DNA from: an uncultured Oscillospiraceae bacterium
GTDB taxonomy: Bacteria; Bacillota; Clostridia; Oscillospirales; Acutalibacteraceae
Length of the DNA stretch: 11,470 nucleotides
Direction: 5' to 3'
Assembly: GCA_900547275.1 (NCBI GenBank)
Contig: URGA01000064.1
Location: forward strand, 1-11,470
Shown: positions 1 to 5,736 of the stretch, piece after piece
Position numbering within the stretch: the stretch's first letter is position 1
How the letters are laid out: each line of letters starts with the position of its first letter
The notes under the pieces: model-generated
The model's database searches: none
Seen by the model: the letters and a program-made list of their open reading frames with translations, nothing else
Told to the model about the DNA's origin: nothing
Program-made: the position numbers and the translations under genes

Positions 1-435
1 TGTGATATAGAACTTCGGGGTATGTATGAAGAAGATTTCCATACGTTCTACGGAAGCTTCCTCTTCCTTGGCATTTTCCTTGGCGGGCTGTTTTTGATGG
101 CAACGGTATTGATTATCTATTATAAGCAGATTTCCGAAGGATTTGAGGACCGCAACCGGTACCAGATTATGCAGAAAGTCGGAATGAGCCATAAAGAGGT
201 TAAGTCGTCTATTAGTTCTCAGGTTTTAATGGTGTACTTCCTGCCGTTAATAGTTGCAGGCGTCCATGTTGCAGCGGCGTTTCCGCTTATTTCAAAAATA
301 CTGGAAGGCCTCAATATGACTAATACGGGTCTTTATGTTGCTTGCACCGGCGGATGCTTTCTTGTGTTTGCGGTTTTGTATGTAATTGTTTATGCTCTTA
401 CTGCAAAAACATATTACAAAATCGTCAGCCATTAG
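1..435 (+). CDS. ABC transporter permease, FtsX/BceB type (C-terminal part)
   Basis: The reading frame is open from base 1, so this is the 3' end of a gene that begins left of the window. About 144 residues remain. They show three hydrophobic segments (roughly residues 18-42, 75-97 and 108-133 of the visible part). The first two are joined by a charged cytoplasmic loop reading YYKQISEGFEDRNRYQIMQK, followed by VGMSHKEVK. This loop and the following SQVLMVYFLPLIVAGVHVA resemble the last membrane segments of BceB-like FtsX-domain permeases, which work with an ATPase in antimicrobial-peptide sensing or detoxification in the Firmicute membrane. The ATPase gene is not in view. The stop codon sits inside the ribosome binding site of the next gene, so the two are almost certainly co-transcribed. 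Substrate cannot be told from this fragment. Confidence 0.85.
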   Translation, partial: CDIELRGMYEEDFHTFYGSFLFLGIFLGGLFLMATVLIIYYKQISEGFEDRNRYQIMQKVGMSHKEVKSSISSQVLMVYFLPLIVAGVHVAAAFPLISKILEGLNMTNTGLYVACTGGCFLVFAVLYVIVYALTAKTYYKIVSH

Positions 436-446
436 GAGGATTTTGA

Positions 447-953
447 ATGAGAGAGTTCAAAATTAGGTTTCCCCGACGGTTAAAAGTGATAGTCGTAGCT
501 TTGCTTGTTGCTGTAACCGCTCTTGCATTTTCCGCCTGCGGCCTTCATTGCTCTGAGCAGCAGAAAACGCTCAATAGAATTGATTCTATTGCAGGAAATA
601 TTGGTCGTTCTCAAATCACGGAGGATGATAATCTTATAGGCGAAAGACACTGCAAGGACGACTATACCGGTTATTATACTGCCAGATGTGACGCTGAAAG
701 CGGCAGAGACGTTGTTTTCGGCGGCGCGTCCATAAAAGAAAGAAATTTGAGAGTTTACGGAACTGTTTATACTCAGTCCGGGACTGCAAAGATAAGGATA
801 CGTCAGACGGACGAAGTAAAAGAATGTGAAGTTGACAGAGAACTTCATTTTGAAACGGAACTTAATCTCTCAAGCGGCGGCAATTATATTATGATAGATT
901 ATGACAATTTCCAGGGGTGTGTTGAACTGCATTCCGATTACATTGCGAACTGA
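447..953 (+). CDS. putative lipoprotein, operon partner of the ABC permease
   Basis: Encodes 168 residues. The AGGAGG ribosome binding site (434-439) overlaps the stop of the permease gene and lies 7 nt before the ATG. The N-terminus has basic residues (KIRFPRRLK), a hydrophobic stretch at about 13-29 and a lipobox-like FSAC with Cys31, suggesting export and lipid anchoring on the outer face of the membrane; Phe at -3 is not the ideal residue. The rest is soluble. The C-terminal half (about 75-165) alternates short hydrophobic and polar stretches, including VYGTVYTQSGTAKIRIRQ and GGNYIMIDYDNF, which suggests a small all-beta domain. I do not recognise a named family. Its place directly behind a BceB-type permease suggests an accessory extracellular subunit or a product co-induced by envelope stress; that is inference. 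Confidence 0.75.
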   Translation: MREFKIRFPRRLKVIVVALLVAVTALAFSACGLHCSEQQKTLNRIDSIAGNIGRSQITEDDNLIGERHCKDDYTGYYTARCDAESGRDVVFGGASIKERNLRVYGTVYTQSGTAKIRIRQTDEVKECEVDRELHFETELNLSSGGNYIMIDYDNFQGCVELHSDYIAN

Positions 954-963
954 GGCGGTGAAT

Positions 964-1194
964 ATGAAAATTGAACCGAAAGAAAACAGATTTTCAGTTT
1001 GTAAAGCGTCAGTAAGAGGCGGAGCAGGCAGAAGCCTGTTTTACAGAGCCATGTCACGGGCGGTGGTATGTATAGGGCTTCTTACAATTGGAATACTTGC
1101 CGTTCCTGCGGTTGCGATTTATGCGCTTATTTCAGGCGTTTGGTGCGCGGCGGACAGAGCAGAAGAATATTTTGAAGAGAAAATCAGTAATTGA
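964..1194 (+). CDS. small single-pass or hairpin membrane protein
   Basis: Encodes 76 residues. An in-frame upstream start at 901 lies inside the preceding gene with no ribosome binding site; the ATG at 964 follows a GAGGCGG-type site (952-958) and begins only 10 nt after the lipoprotein stop, so it is preferred. The product has a basic N-terminal part with SVCKASVRGGAGR, a hydrophobic stretch from about residue 32 to 61 (one long or two short membrane segments) and an acidic C-terminal tail (DRAEEYFEEK). No known family is recognised. The spacing indicates translation from the same mRNA as the permease and lipoprotein. Confidence 0.7.
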   Translation: MKIEPKENRFSVCKASVRGGAGRSLFYRAMSRAVVCIGLLTIGILAVPAVAIYALISGVWCAADRAEEYFEEKISN

Positions 1195-1223
1195 GATTGA
1201 TTTAATTAATATCCTCCTTATAA

Positions 1224-1252
1224 TTGAATTGCTCTGCTAAAAGTGGTATTAT
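1224..1252 (+). promoter_or_regulatory. sigma-A-like promoter of the flavodoxin/ferredoxin gene
   Basis: A -35 TTGAAT (1224-1229) and a -10 TATTAT (1247-1252) are separated by exactly 17 nt. Transcription would start near 1259, giving a short leader that contains the AGGAG site at 1273-1277. Matches are 4/6 and 5/6 to the consensus. Confidence 0.5.
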
Positions 1253-1274
1253 TTATTAAGATGATTTTTAGCAG
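1234..1274. repeat. 9-bp inverted repeat across the -10 region and the ribosome binding site
   Basis: CTGCTAAAA (1234-1242) is matched by its perfect reverse complement TTTTAGCAG (1266-1274), with 23 nt between the arms. The left arm lies in the promoter spacer and the right arm runs into the AGGAG ribosome binding site. It could be an operator for a dimeric regulator. If transcription also enters from upstream, it could form an RNA hairpin masking the binding site. Confidence 0.4.
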
Positions 1275-1285
1275 GAGATGACATT

Positions 1286-2041
1286 ATGAGCGTTTACAAA
1301 GTTTTCTTCAGCCCTACAGGCGGAACTAAAAAAGTTGCAGACTATCTTTGCCGTGGGTTTGACGGCGATATCAAAGAAGTTGATTTGTCGCTGAGAGAGC
1401 TCGGTGAAGTTTACATGACCGCCGATGATACCGCAGTTGTTGCAGTTCCCAGTTTCAGCGGCAGAGCGCCTGCTTTTGCGGTTGAAGCGCTCAAGAAGAT
1501 AAATTCCAACGGAGCTTCGGCAGTTTCAGTTGTAGTTTACGGCAACCGTGATTATGACGACACGCTGATTGAACTTCAGGATGTTCTGTTAGACCTTGGT
1601 TTTAAGTGCAAGGCGGTTGTTGCGGCTGTTGCGGAGCATTCAATAATGCACTGCTACGGAACAGGCAGACCGGATGCGTCCGATATTGCAGAACTTGAAG
1701 AATTTTCGGCGAAGATAAAAGACGCAGTTGCAGACAAAAGCAAAACAAGCGTTGAAGTTCCGGGCAATCGCCCATACAAGCAGGCGGGAAAAGGCGGATT
1801 AAAACCGTTTGCCACAGATGAATGCGTTTTATGCGGCGAGTGCAGTGCGCTTTGTCCCGTGGGAGCCATCAGCGCTGATGACCCTAAATCTACCGATGAG
1901 GAAAAATGTATTTCTTGTATGAGGTGCATTTTTGTTTGTCCTCAGAAGGCAAGAAAAGTTGACGATGACCTTCTGGCGGCGCTTACAGAAAGGCTTAAAG
2001 ATGCCTGCTCATCCAGGAAAGAAAACGAATTATTCTTATAA
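1286..2041 (+). CDS. EFR1-type flavodoxin-like / 2[4Fe-4S] ferredoxin fusion protein
   Basis: Encodes 251 residues. The N-terminal half is flavodoxin-like: YKVFFSPTGGTKKVADYL (4-21) has the Ser/Thr- and Gly-rich phosphate-binding loop expected for FMN, and VVVYGNRDYDDTL (82-94) matches the second FMN-contacting region of this family. The C-terminal part carries two ferredoxin motifs of the form CxxCxxCxxxCP, with Cys180/183/186/190 and Cys208/211/214/218, enough for two [4Fe-4S] clusters. The likely role is cytoplasmic electron transfer between a flavin and iron-sulfur clusters in an anaerobe; the partner enzyme cannot be told. The start has AGGAG at 1273-1277. It is a single-gene unit between its own promoter and a terminator. 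Confidence 0.9.
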   Translation: MSVYKVFFSPTGGTKKVADYLCRGFDGDIKEVDLSLRELGEVYMTADDTAVVAVPSFSGRAPAFAVEALKKINSNGASAVSVVVYGNRDYDDTLIELQDVLLDLGFKCKAVVAAVAEHSIMHCYGTGRPDASDIAELEEFSAKIKDAVADKSKTSVEVPGNRPYKQAGKGGLKPFATDECVLCGECSALCPVGAISADDPKSTDEEKCISCMRCIFVCPQKARKVDDDLLAALTERLKDACSSRKENELFL

Positions 2042-2042
2042 T

Positions 2043-2086
2043 AAAAAACGGCTGTGATGATTTTCAAATCACGGCCGTATTTTTAT
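2043..2086 (+). terminator. intrinsic terminator after the flavodoxin/ferredoxin gene
   Basis: ACGGCTGTGAT (2048-2058) pairs with ATCACGGCCGT (2068-2078) with one G-U pair and a 9-nt loop, flanked by an A-run before and a T-rich tract after. It starts 2 nt behind the stop codon. Confidence 0.9.
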
Positions 2087-2091
2087 GTTTA

Positions 2092-2120
2092 TTGAAAAAT
2101 AAGTAATATTGTTGTATACT
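2092..2120 (+). promoter_or_regulatory. sigma-A-like promoter of the 2145-3734 operon
   Basis: TTGAAA (2092-2097) and TATACT (2115-2120) are separated by 17 nt, a strong match. The predicted start near 2127 lies downstream of the possible TTG start at 2109, which rules that start out for this transcript and supports the ATG at 2145. Confidence 0.65.
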
Positions 2121-2144
2121 TTTCTTGAAAAGAAGGTGTTGACA

Positions 2145-3302
2145 ATGAATACAACCATGCTTATTTTAATGTTTATAATCGGTGTTTTCGGTGTTGCGAA
2201 TTTTATAGTATATGCACTGCTTTCAAAATACCTCTGGATAAGCGCCGGAGTTAAAAAAAGCGACGTAAGGCGATTTAACAGTGAACATCCCCACCGAACT
2301 CAAAGACGGATGAGCGCTTGGCTTATCAAAAACGCAAAGCATCCCAAAGAGTTTGCAAAAATGTTTACTATTTGCAATGTAGTTGTACTTTTTTGCCTTG
2401 TATCTTTCAGTATTGTATTTTTTGTATGGCGCACCAATAATCTTGAGATGGCAAAAATCGCCGCGGCGGCAATAGCCGCTCTCAGTGCAGTCACATGGGC
2501 CATCGGCTTTTCATACGGAAAGAGGATAGAAGCGGATTTCGGCGATTACTTTTCATCTCCCGAATATACTCCTTATGAAGGGGAAAACATCGATACAGAC
2601 GTTTATTCGGAAAGTGAGTATTACGAAGATGAGCCGCAAGAGAGCAGTATGACCGACGAGCAGAGAGCGATGGTCAAAAAGTCGCGGATTATCAGATATT
2701 TTATAAGGCTGATAGTTGTTGTAATTATACTGCTTATGGCGTTTTCACCGTATATATTCAATAAATATAATATAAGACTTGATTTGAGCAAACTTTACAA
2801 AAGCGACGAACAGCAGACCCAGAGCAACGCTTCATACGGCAGTGACAACTTAGACGATGACTATTATATGCTCCATAAGGACAAAAGCGCGGTTACATAT
2901 GACGAAATAAAAAGTCTTATTTCTGATACGGGTTATGAACTGGAAGATTATTCAAAACAGGCGTCGGCAGATTATCCCGAATATAGTTTCAGCGAATGCT
3001 ATTCCTTTGGGGATGACGCAATGCATTTTGAATATCTTGTCCTTGATTCCGCTGACAGTGCCGAAAAGCTGCAGAAAGAACTGCAGTCGGATATAAAAGA
3101 AAAATATAAAAAAGGCGCTGACGGCGAAACAGAGCAGAAAGACAGCGATAAAGATTTTCGGCTTTATACTCTTGAAACGTCAGAGGGTTATGCTGTTTCA
3201 ATTTACGCTCAAAATATAGTAATTTACGCCTACTGCGAACCGATCAATGCCACATGGCTGAAGTTTAATCTTAATACAATCGGTTATCTTGAGGAGTTTT
3301 AG
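2145..3302 (+). CDS. multi-spanning membrane protein with C-terminal extracytoplasmic domain, function unknown
   Basis: Encodes 385 residues from the ATG at 2145, which has AAGG at 2133-2136 and fits the promoter; the frame stays open to 2109. Four hydrophobic segments are visible at about 5-27, 74-95, 102-122 and 185-205. Between the third and fourth is an acidic, Tyr-rich loop (about 135-170). After the last segment comes a Gln/Ser/Asp-rich linker and a soluble domain (about 245-385) containing TYDEIKSLISDTGYELEDYS, a central strand pattern (HFEYLVLDSADSAEKL) and a C-terminal YAVSIYAQNIVIYAY. This alpha/beta pattern resembles extracytoplasmic domains common in clostridial membrane proteins of unknown function, but I cannot name a family. 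It is followed 9 nt later by another small membrane protein gene with which it probably acts. Confidence 0.8.
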   Translation: MNTTMLILMFIIGVFGVANFIVYALLSKYLWISAGVKKSDVRRFNSEHPHRTQRRMSAWLIKNAKHPKEFAKMFTICNVVVLFCLVSFSIVFFVWRTNNLEMAKIAAAAIAALSAVTWAIGFSYGKRIEADFGDYFSSPEYTPYEGENIDTDVYSESEYYEDEPQESSMTDEQRAMVKKSRIIRYFIRLIVVVIILLMAFSPYIFNKYNIRLDLSKLYKSDEQQTQSNASYGSDNLDDDYYMLHKDKSAVTYDEIKSLISDTGYELEDYSKQASADYPEYSFSECYSFGDDAMHFEYLVLDSADSAEKLQKELQSDIKEKYKKGADGETEQKDSDKDFRLYTLETSEGYAVSIYAQNIVIYAYCEPINATWLKFNLNTIGYLEEF

Positions 3303-3311
3303 GAGCAGGTT

Positions 3312-3734
3312 ATGAATATTAATGCGTTATCTTATATTATCGGTTTTGGGGTAATGACGCTTCTCAGCAGGGGAGCGGTGCGCTGGATAAGAAATCTTAG
3401 CTATGATTCAGCAGGCCAGTCAATGAGAAAAGTAGAAAAGCATTATAACGATGTAAAAGAGAAAAAAATCCCTTATGAAAGGGAGATAACTTGGCTTGTC
3501 CGTGTGTCCGAAAGACCGCTTACAACAAGATTTTTGTATTATTTATATGATTTATATAAATATGTAGGACTTGCGGGATTGGCAGTCTCGGTAATAGCGC
3601 TTTTTGTTCCTGTGCTGAACGCTTATCTCGGCAAAGCCGTAATAGCCTATTTTGCTTTTTGCATATTTTCGGCATTAATCGGAGTTGTGCTTTACGAGCC
3701 GATAAAATATCTTGTGTTTAAAAATGAAAGATGA
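3312..3734 (+). CDS. small membrane protein, function unknown
   Basis: Encodes 140 residues. The ribosome binding site AGGAGC (3301-3306) overlaps the stop of the previous gene, so the two form one operon. Two clear membrane segments lie at about 84-105 and 108-128, with a weaker hydrophobic N-terminus (about 5-18). Between them is a basic, amphipathic stretch (about 35-70) with RKVEKHYNDVKEKK, probably cytoplasmic. The C-terminus ends in YEPIKYLVFKNER. I do not recognise the family. Confidence 0.75.
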   Translation: MNINALSYIIGFGVMTLLSRGAVRWIRNLSYDSAGQSMRKVEKHYNDVKEKKIPYEREITWLVRVSERPLTTRFLYYLYDLYKYVGLAGLAVSVIALFVPVLNAYLGKAVIAYFAFCIFSALIGVVLYEPIKYLVFKNER

Positions 3735-3736
3735 GT

Positions 3737-3775
3737 TTTTACTGCCTGTGGCAGGTCGAAACCCTTTCAGTAAAA
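3737..3775. repeat. nested inverted repeats in the 3' untranslated region
   Basis: TTTTACTG (3737-3744) and CAGTAAAA (3768-3775) form a perfect 8-bp inverted repeat. Nested inside and sharing the CTG is CTGCC-TGT-GGCAG (3742-3754), a 5-bp stem with a 3-nt loop. The two cannot form fully together. They lie between the stop codon at 3734 and the terminator, so they may protect the mRNA 3' end. Confidence 0.35.
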
Positions 3776-3785
3776 TGATTAAATC

Positions 3786-3833
3786 AAAAAAAGCACGCGG
3801 TGCAGGCGTAATTGCCATTACCGTGTGCTTTTT
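3786..3833. terminator. bidirectional terminator between convergent genes
   Basis: AAGCACGCGGT (3791-3801) pairs with ACCGTGTGCTT (3820-3830) with one G-U pair. An A-run (3786-3792) precedes and a T-run (3829-3833) follows, so it can terminate transcription from both sides. It lies between the plus-strand operon ending at 3734 and the minus-strand gene ending at 3843. Confidence 0.85.
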
Positions 3834-3842
3834 GCTTTGTTG

Positions 3843-4253
3843 TTACGCATAAGAGAAAACGACAACTGTTTCTTTGCCTGCTGTAAACGCAACTCTCAGT
3901 CTGTAATCATAAAGAAGATTTATTGTTTTTGACTGGGAATCTGAAATAGAGGTGCCTGTTCCTGTTTTTGTCCACGTCTTTACAGTTGAATATGTACTTC
4001 CTGATTTTTTCTGAAGCTGCATTACAATTTTCAAAGATGTGGAAGTCTCTGCAGTGAGCATTGCAGAGCAGTGAGCCGTAATACCGCTGATTACAATTGA
4101 CCTTGAATAGGTGTCTATTGTTGTATAACAGGGCATTATTTCAGGAAGTTCCTCTGCTTTTGCGGTAGCAGGCGCCATTGTTACAGCTGAGCACATAAAA
4201 AGCAACGCCAAAAATGCGCAAACAACTTTTGACTTAAAACCTGTCTTTGTCAT
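3843..4253 (-). CDS. small secreted protein, putative target of the local ECF sigma factor
   Basis: Encodes 136 residues. A signal peptide is clear: basic start (KTGFKSK), hydrophobic core at about 9-22 and a probable AKA cleavage site at 31-33. The mature part of about 103 residues is rich in Ser/Thr and short beta-strand-like stretches (RSIVISGITAHCSAMLT, LKIVMQLQKKSG, YRLRVAFTAG, TVVVFSYA) and has two Cys (42 and 62) that could form a disulfide. The pattern resembles small secreted beta-sandwich proteins of clostridia, perhaps the DUF6147 type; this is a weak resemblance from memory. AGGAGG at 4261-4266 lies 7 nt before the start. Upstream is a TGTCACA-N14-GGAAGT promoter-like element identical in form to that before the sigma gene, so it is probably induced together with the sigma operon. 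Confidence 0.8.
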   Translation of the reverse strand: MTKTGFKSKVVCAFLALLFMCSAVTMAPATAKAEELPEIMPCYTTIDTYSRSIVISGITAHCSAMLTAETSTSLKIVMQLQKKSGSTYSTVKTWTKTGTGTSISDSQSKTINLLYDYRLRVAFTAGKETVVVFSYA

Positions 4254-4275
4254 CTTTTTATCCTCCTTTCACTTA

Positions 4276-4305
4276 TTAACTTCCTTTTTTTTACAAAATG
4301 TGACA
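4276..4305 (-). promoter_or_regulatory. ECF-type promoter element, copy A (secreted-protein gene)
   Basis: On the minus strand TGTCACA (4299-4305) is followed after 14 nt by GGAAGTTAA (4276-4284). A start soon after this leaves a short leader containing the AGGAGG site, as expected for a working promoter. No good TATAAT is needed to explain expression. It matches copies B (5534-5563) and C (5707-5736). Confidence 0.6.
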
Positions 4306-4337
4306 AAAAAGAAAGCCCGAAATATTCGGACTTTCTA
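4302..4337 (-). terminator. terminator of the sigma / anti-sigma operon
   Basis: GAAAGCCCGAA (4311-4321) and TTCGGACTTTC (4325-4335) form a hairpin with one wobble pair in the minus-strand RNA, followed by a run of six U (4305-4310). The U-run directly abuts the TGTCACA of promoter copy A, so the end of one operon and the start of the next share sequence. Confidence 0.8.
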
Positions 4338-4347
4338 AAATAAGTAC

Positions 4348-4986
4348 TTATTTTACTGTTTTGCAGATTTCAATAATCTCGCTTTCTTCAAGATTGCTGA
4401 TAACGCAGTATATGTGGGAGTTATAATTCCAATAAACGCTCTTGTTCTTTTTGGTTTTGTCTTTGTTGGTCGCTACGGTATATTCAATGCCGTTTTCAGT
4501 AATTGTTTTAATATTTGTATGGGAGGTATCAATTGCTGTTTCGGTGTTTTCCGACATACGGCATATTCGTATTTCATTGTCTGCATTTTTATAAGTTACG
4601 GTAGAATAATATTCGCTGTAATCTTCTTCGGCAACGGTGTATCCCTCTGGCAGTTTAACCGTAATCTTGCTGTTGTTTGCAACTGTGTCTGCGTCTTCAA
4701 GACTGATTACCATATGGTCGCTGTAAAAGCTCGTTAAAAATTTCTTTGGCCCCGGAAGAGCAATTACCGTTGTTGCAATAGAAAGAATGACTGCCGCAAC
4801 GATTATTATCTTAACAGCGGTGCGTGTCAGGCGGTGATACTTGTCGCTTCGCATTTTATCGCTCAGTGCGCTCATTTTCTTTTGGTGGCGTTTTGAAAAG
4901 GCATGGTCTTCGTCTTTATCAACCTGCAAAGATATAAGCCAATCTTCCTGAGACAGGAGGCAGGCGTCGTAAAGCACGTTATTCAT
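4348..4986 (-). CDS. DUF4367-type membrane protein, putative anti-sigma factor
   Basis: Encodes 212 residues. Residues 1-54 are hydrophilic and presumably cytoplasmic, 55-77 form one membrane segment (VKIIIVAAVILSIATTVIAL), and about 100-212 form an extracytoplasmic domain. That domain has KLPEGYTVAEEDYSEYYS, NGIEYTV, the VYWNYNSHIYCVISN motif and a terminal SEIIEICKTV helix, the pattern of DUF4367 domains. The start codon overlaps the sigma gene by 8 nt and uses the AGAGGAG site inside it, so translation is coupled and stoichiometry controlled. This arrangement in clostridia usually marks an anti-sigma factor that holds the sigma factor at the membrane until a surface signal arrives; the role is inferred from domain order and context. 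There is no obvious zinc-binding HxxxCxxC motif in the N-terminal part, so it is not of the ZAS class. Confidence 0.8.
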   Translation of the reverse strand: MNNVLYDACLLSQEDWLISLQVDKDEDHAFSKRHQKKMSALSDKMRSDKYHRLTRTAVKIIIVAAVILSIATTVIALPGPKKFLTSFYSDHMVISLEDADTVANNSKITVKLPEGYTVAEEDYSEYYSTVTYKNADNEIRICRMSENTETAIDTSHTNIKTITENGIEYTVATNKDKTKKNKSVYWNYNSHIYCVISNLEESEIIEICKTVK

Positions 4987-5530
4987 TTTTCTGCTCCTCT
5001 CTTTCGATTATTTCTTTTATCTTTTTTCTCGCTAAATATATTCTCCGGCGCACGGCGTCGTCTGTAATTCCCATAAGTTTTCCGATGTCACTGCTTTTCA
5101 TATTGTAAAGTGTTTTAAGATAAAACGGCATTTTTAAAGACTCGTCTAAGCTGTTAATAGCGTTTCTGACCTGTTCAACACGGAATTTATTTATATAATC
5201 TTCTTCAATATTATTGCCGGACGGAACGTTTTCAGGAATTTCTCCGCTTTCAAAAGCAAGGATTTTAGACTGCTGGTTGAATTTTTTTATCGCTATACAG
5301 CGAACGATTGTTGCAAGATAATTTCTGGTGCGGTCGCAGTTTATTTCTTCAATTCGGTCAAAATTCTTTGCGACATAAAGATATGTTTCCTGAACGCAGT
5401 CCTCCGCCGTTTCGGCGTTTTTAACTTTTTGATACGCTATGCTGTAAAGCAGAGAACTGTAAGAGTTGTATAACTGAGCAAACCGCGTTTTATCTTCTGG
5501 TTCGTCAATCAGGTCAAAAAATGCTATCAT
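4979..5530 (-). CDS. ECF-like RNA polymerase sigma factor
   Basis: Encodes 183 residues. Region 2 spans about 17-88 (FAQLYNSYSSLLYSIAYQKV, then AEDCVQETYLYVAKN and a basic IVRCIAIKKFNQQSK for -10 and core contacts). A linker with IPENVPSGNN follows, and region 4 spans about 119-176 with a helix-turn-helix (SSDIGKLMGITDDAVRRRIYLARKKI) for -35 recognition. Regions 1.1 and 3 are absent, as in ECF sigma factors. The N-terminal MIAFFDLIDEPEDK is typical of the clostridial branch and supports this ATG. The gene is followed by an overlapping putative anti-sigma gene. Upstream are a sigma-A-like promoter and a close ECF-type element, suggesting basal plus autoregulated expression. Confidence 0.92.
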   Translation of the reverse strand: MIAFFDLIDEPEDKTRFAQLYNSYSSLLYSIAYQKVKNAETAEDCVQETYLYVAKNFDRIEEINCDRTRNYLATIVRCIAIKKFNQQSKILAFESGEIPENVPSGNNIEEDYINKFRVEQVRNAINSLDESLKMPFYLKTLYNMKSSDIGKLMGITDDAVRRRIYLARKKIKEIIEREEQKNE

Positions 5531-5533
5531 ATG

Positions 5534-5563
5534 TTAACTTCCTTAAAAAAGAAAAATGTGACA
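5534..5563 (-). promoter_or_regulatory. ECF-type promoter element, copy B (autoregulation of the sigma gene)
   Basis: On the minus strand TGTCACA (5557-5563), 14 nt, then GGAAGTTAA (5534-5542). The element ends only 3 nt before the ATG at 5530, and AAGGA (5541-5545) within it also serves as the only visible ribosome binding site. If this is a -10, the transcript would start at or just around the ATG. Confidence 0.6.
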
Positions 5564-5606
5564 AAAAAATCATTATTTATTTAAATTATTATAATTTTCA
5601 CACCTA

Positions 5607-5635
5607 ATTTTAATCTATTATATTACATACGTCAA
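5607..5635 (-). promoter_or_regulatory. sigma-A-like promoter of the sigma operon
   Basis: On the minus strand TTGACG (5630-5635) and TAAAAT (5607-5612) are 17 nt apart, each 5/6 to consensus. Transcripts from here would have a leader of about 70 nt that includes element B and its AAGGA ribosome binding site. Confidence 0.6.
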
Positions 5636-5706
5636 CCGAAAACGACCTTCGTTTTTTGCATGAATTTGTGAGAAAATAAAATAATTTTACTTTTTTGAAA
5701 ATTTTA

Positions 5707-5736
5707 TGTCACAAAACCTAATTATCGGGAAGTAAA
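5707..5736 (+). promoter_or_regulatory. ECF-type promoter element, copy C (facing the 5988-6726 genes)
   Basis: TGTCACA (5707-5713), exactly 14 nt, then GGAAGTAAA (5728-5736) on the plus strand. It differs from copies A and B in only one base of the second block (GTA for GTT). It points away from the sigma gene towards two small membrane-protein genes, with about 230-250 nt of leader. Confidence 0.5.

Noticed and set aside
480..848. Minus-strand open frame opposite the lipoprotein gene
   Set aside because: It is a shadow of a gene with a good ribosome binding site and signal sequence; no independent start signal is seen.
901..963. N-terminal extension of the 76-residue membrane protein
   Set aside because: Lies inside the lipoprotein gene, lacks a ribosome binding site, while ATG 964 has one.
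2109..2144. TTG start for the 385-residue membrane protein
   Set aside because: It lies within the promoter, upstream of the predicted transcription start; ATG 2145 has the ribosome binding site.
4414..4737. Plus-strand open frame opposite the DUF4367 gene
   Set aside because: No ribosome binding site; the minus-strand frame has a clear domain pattern and coupling to the sigma gene.
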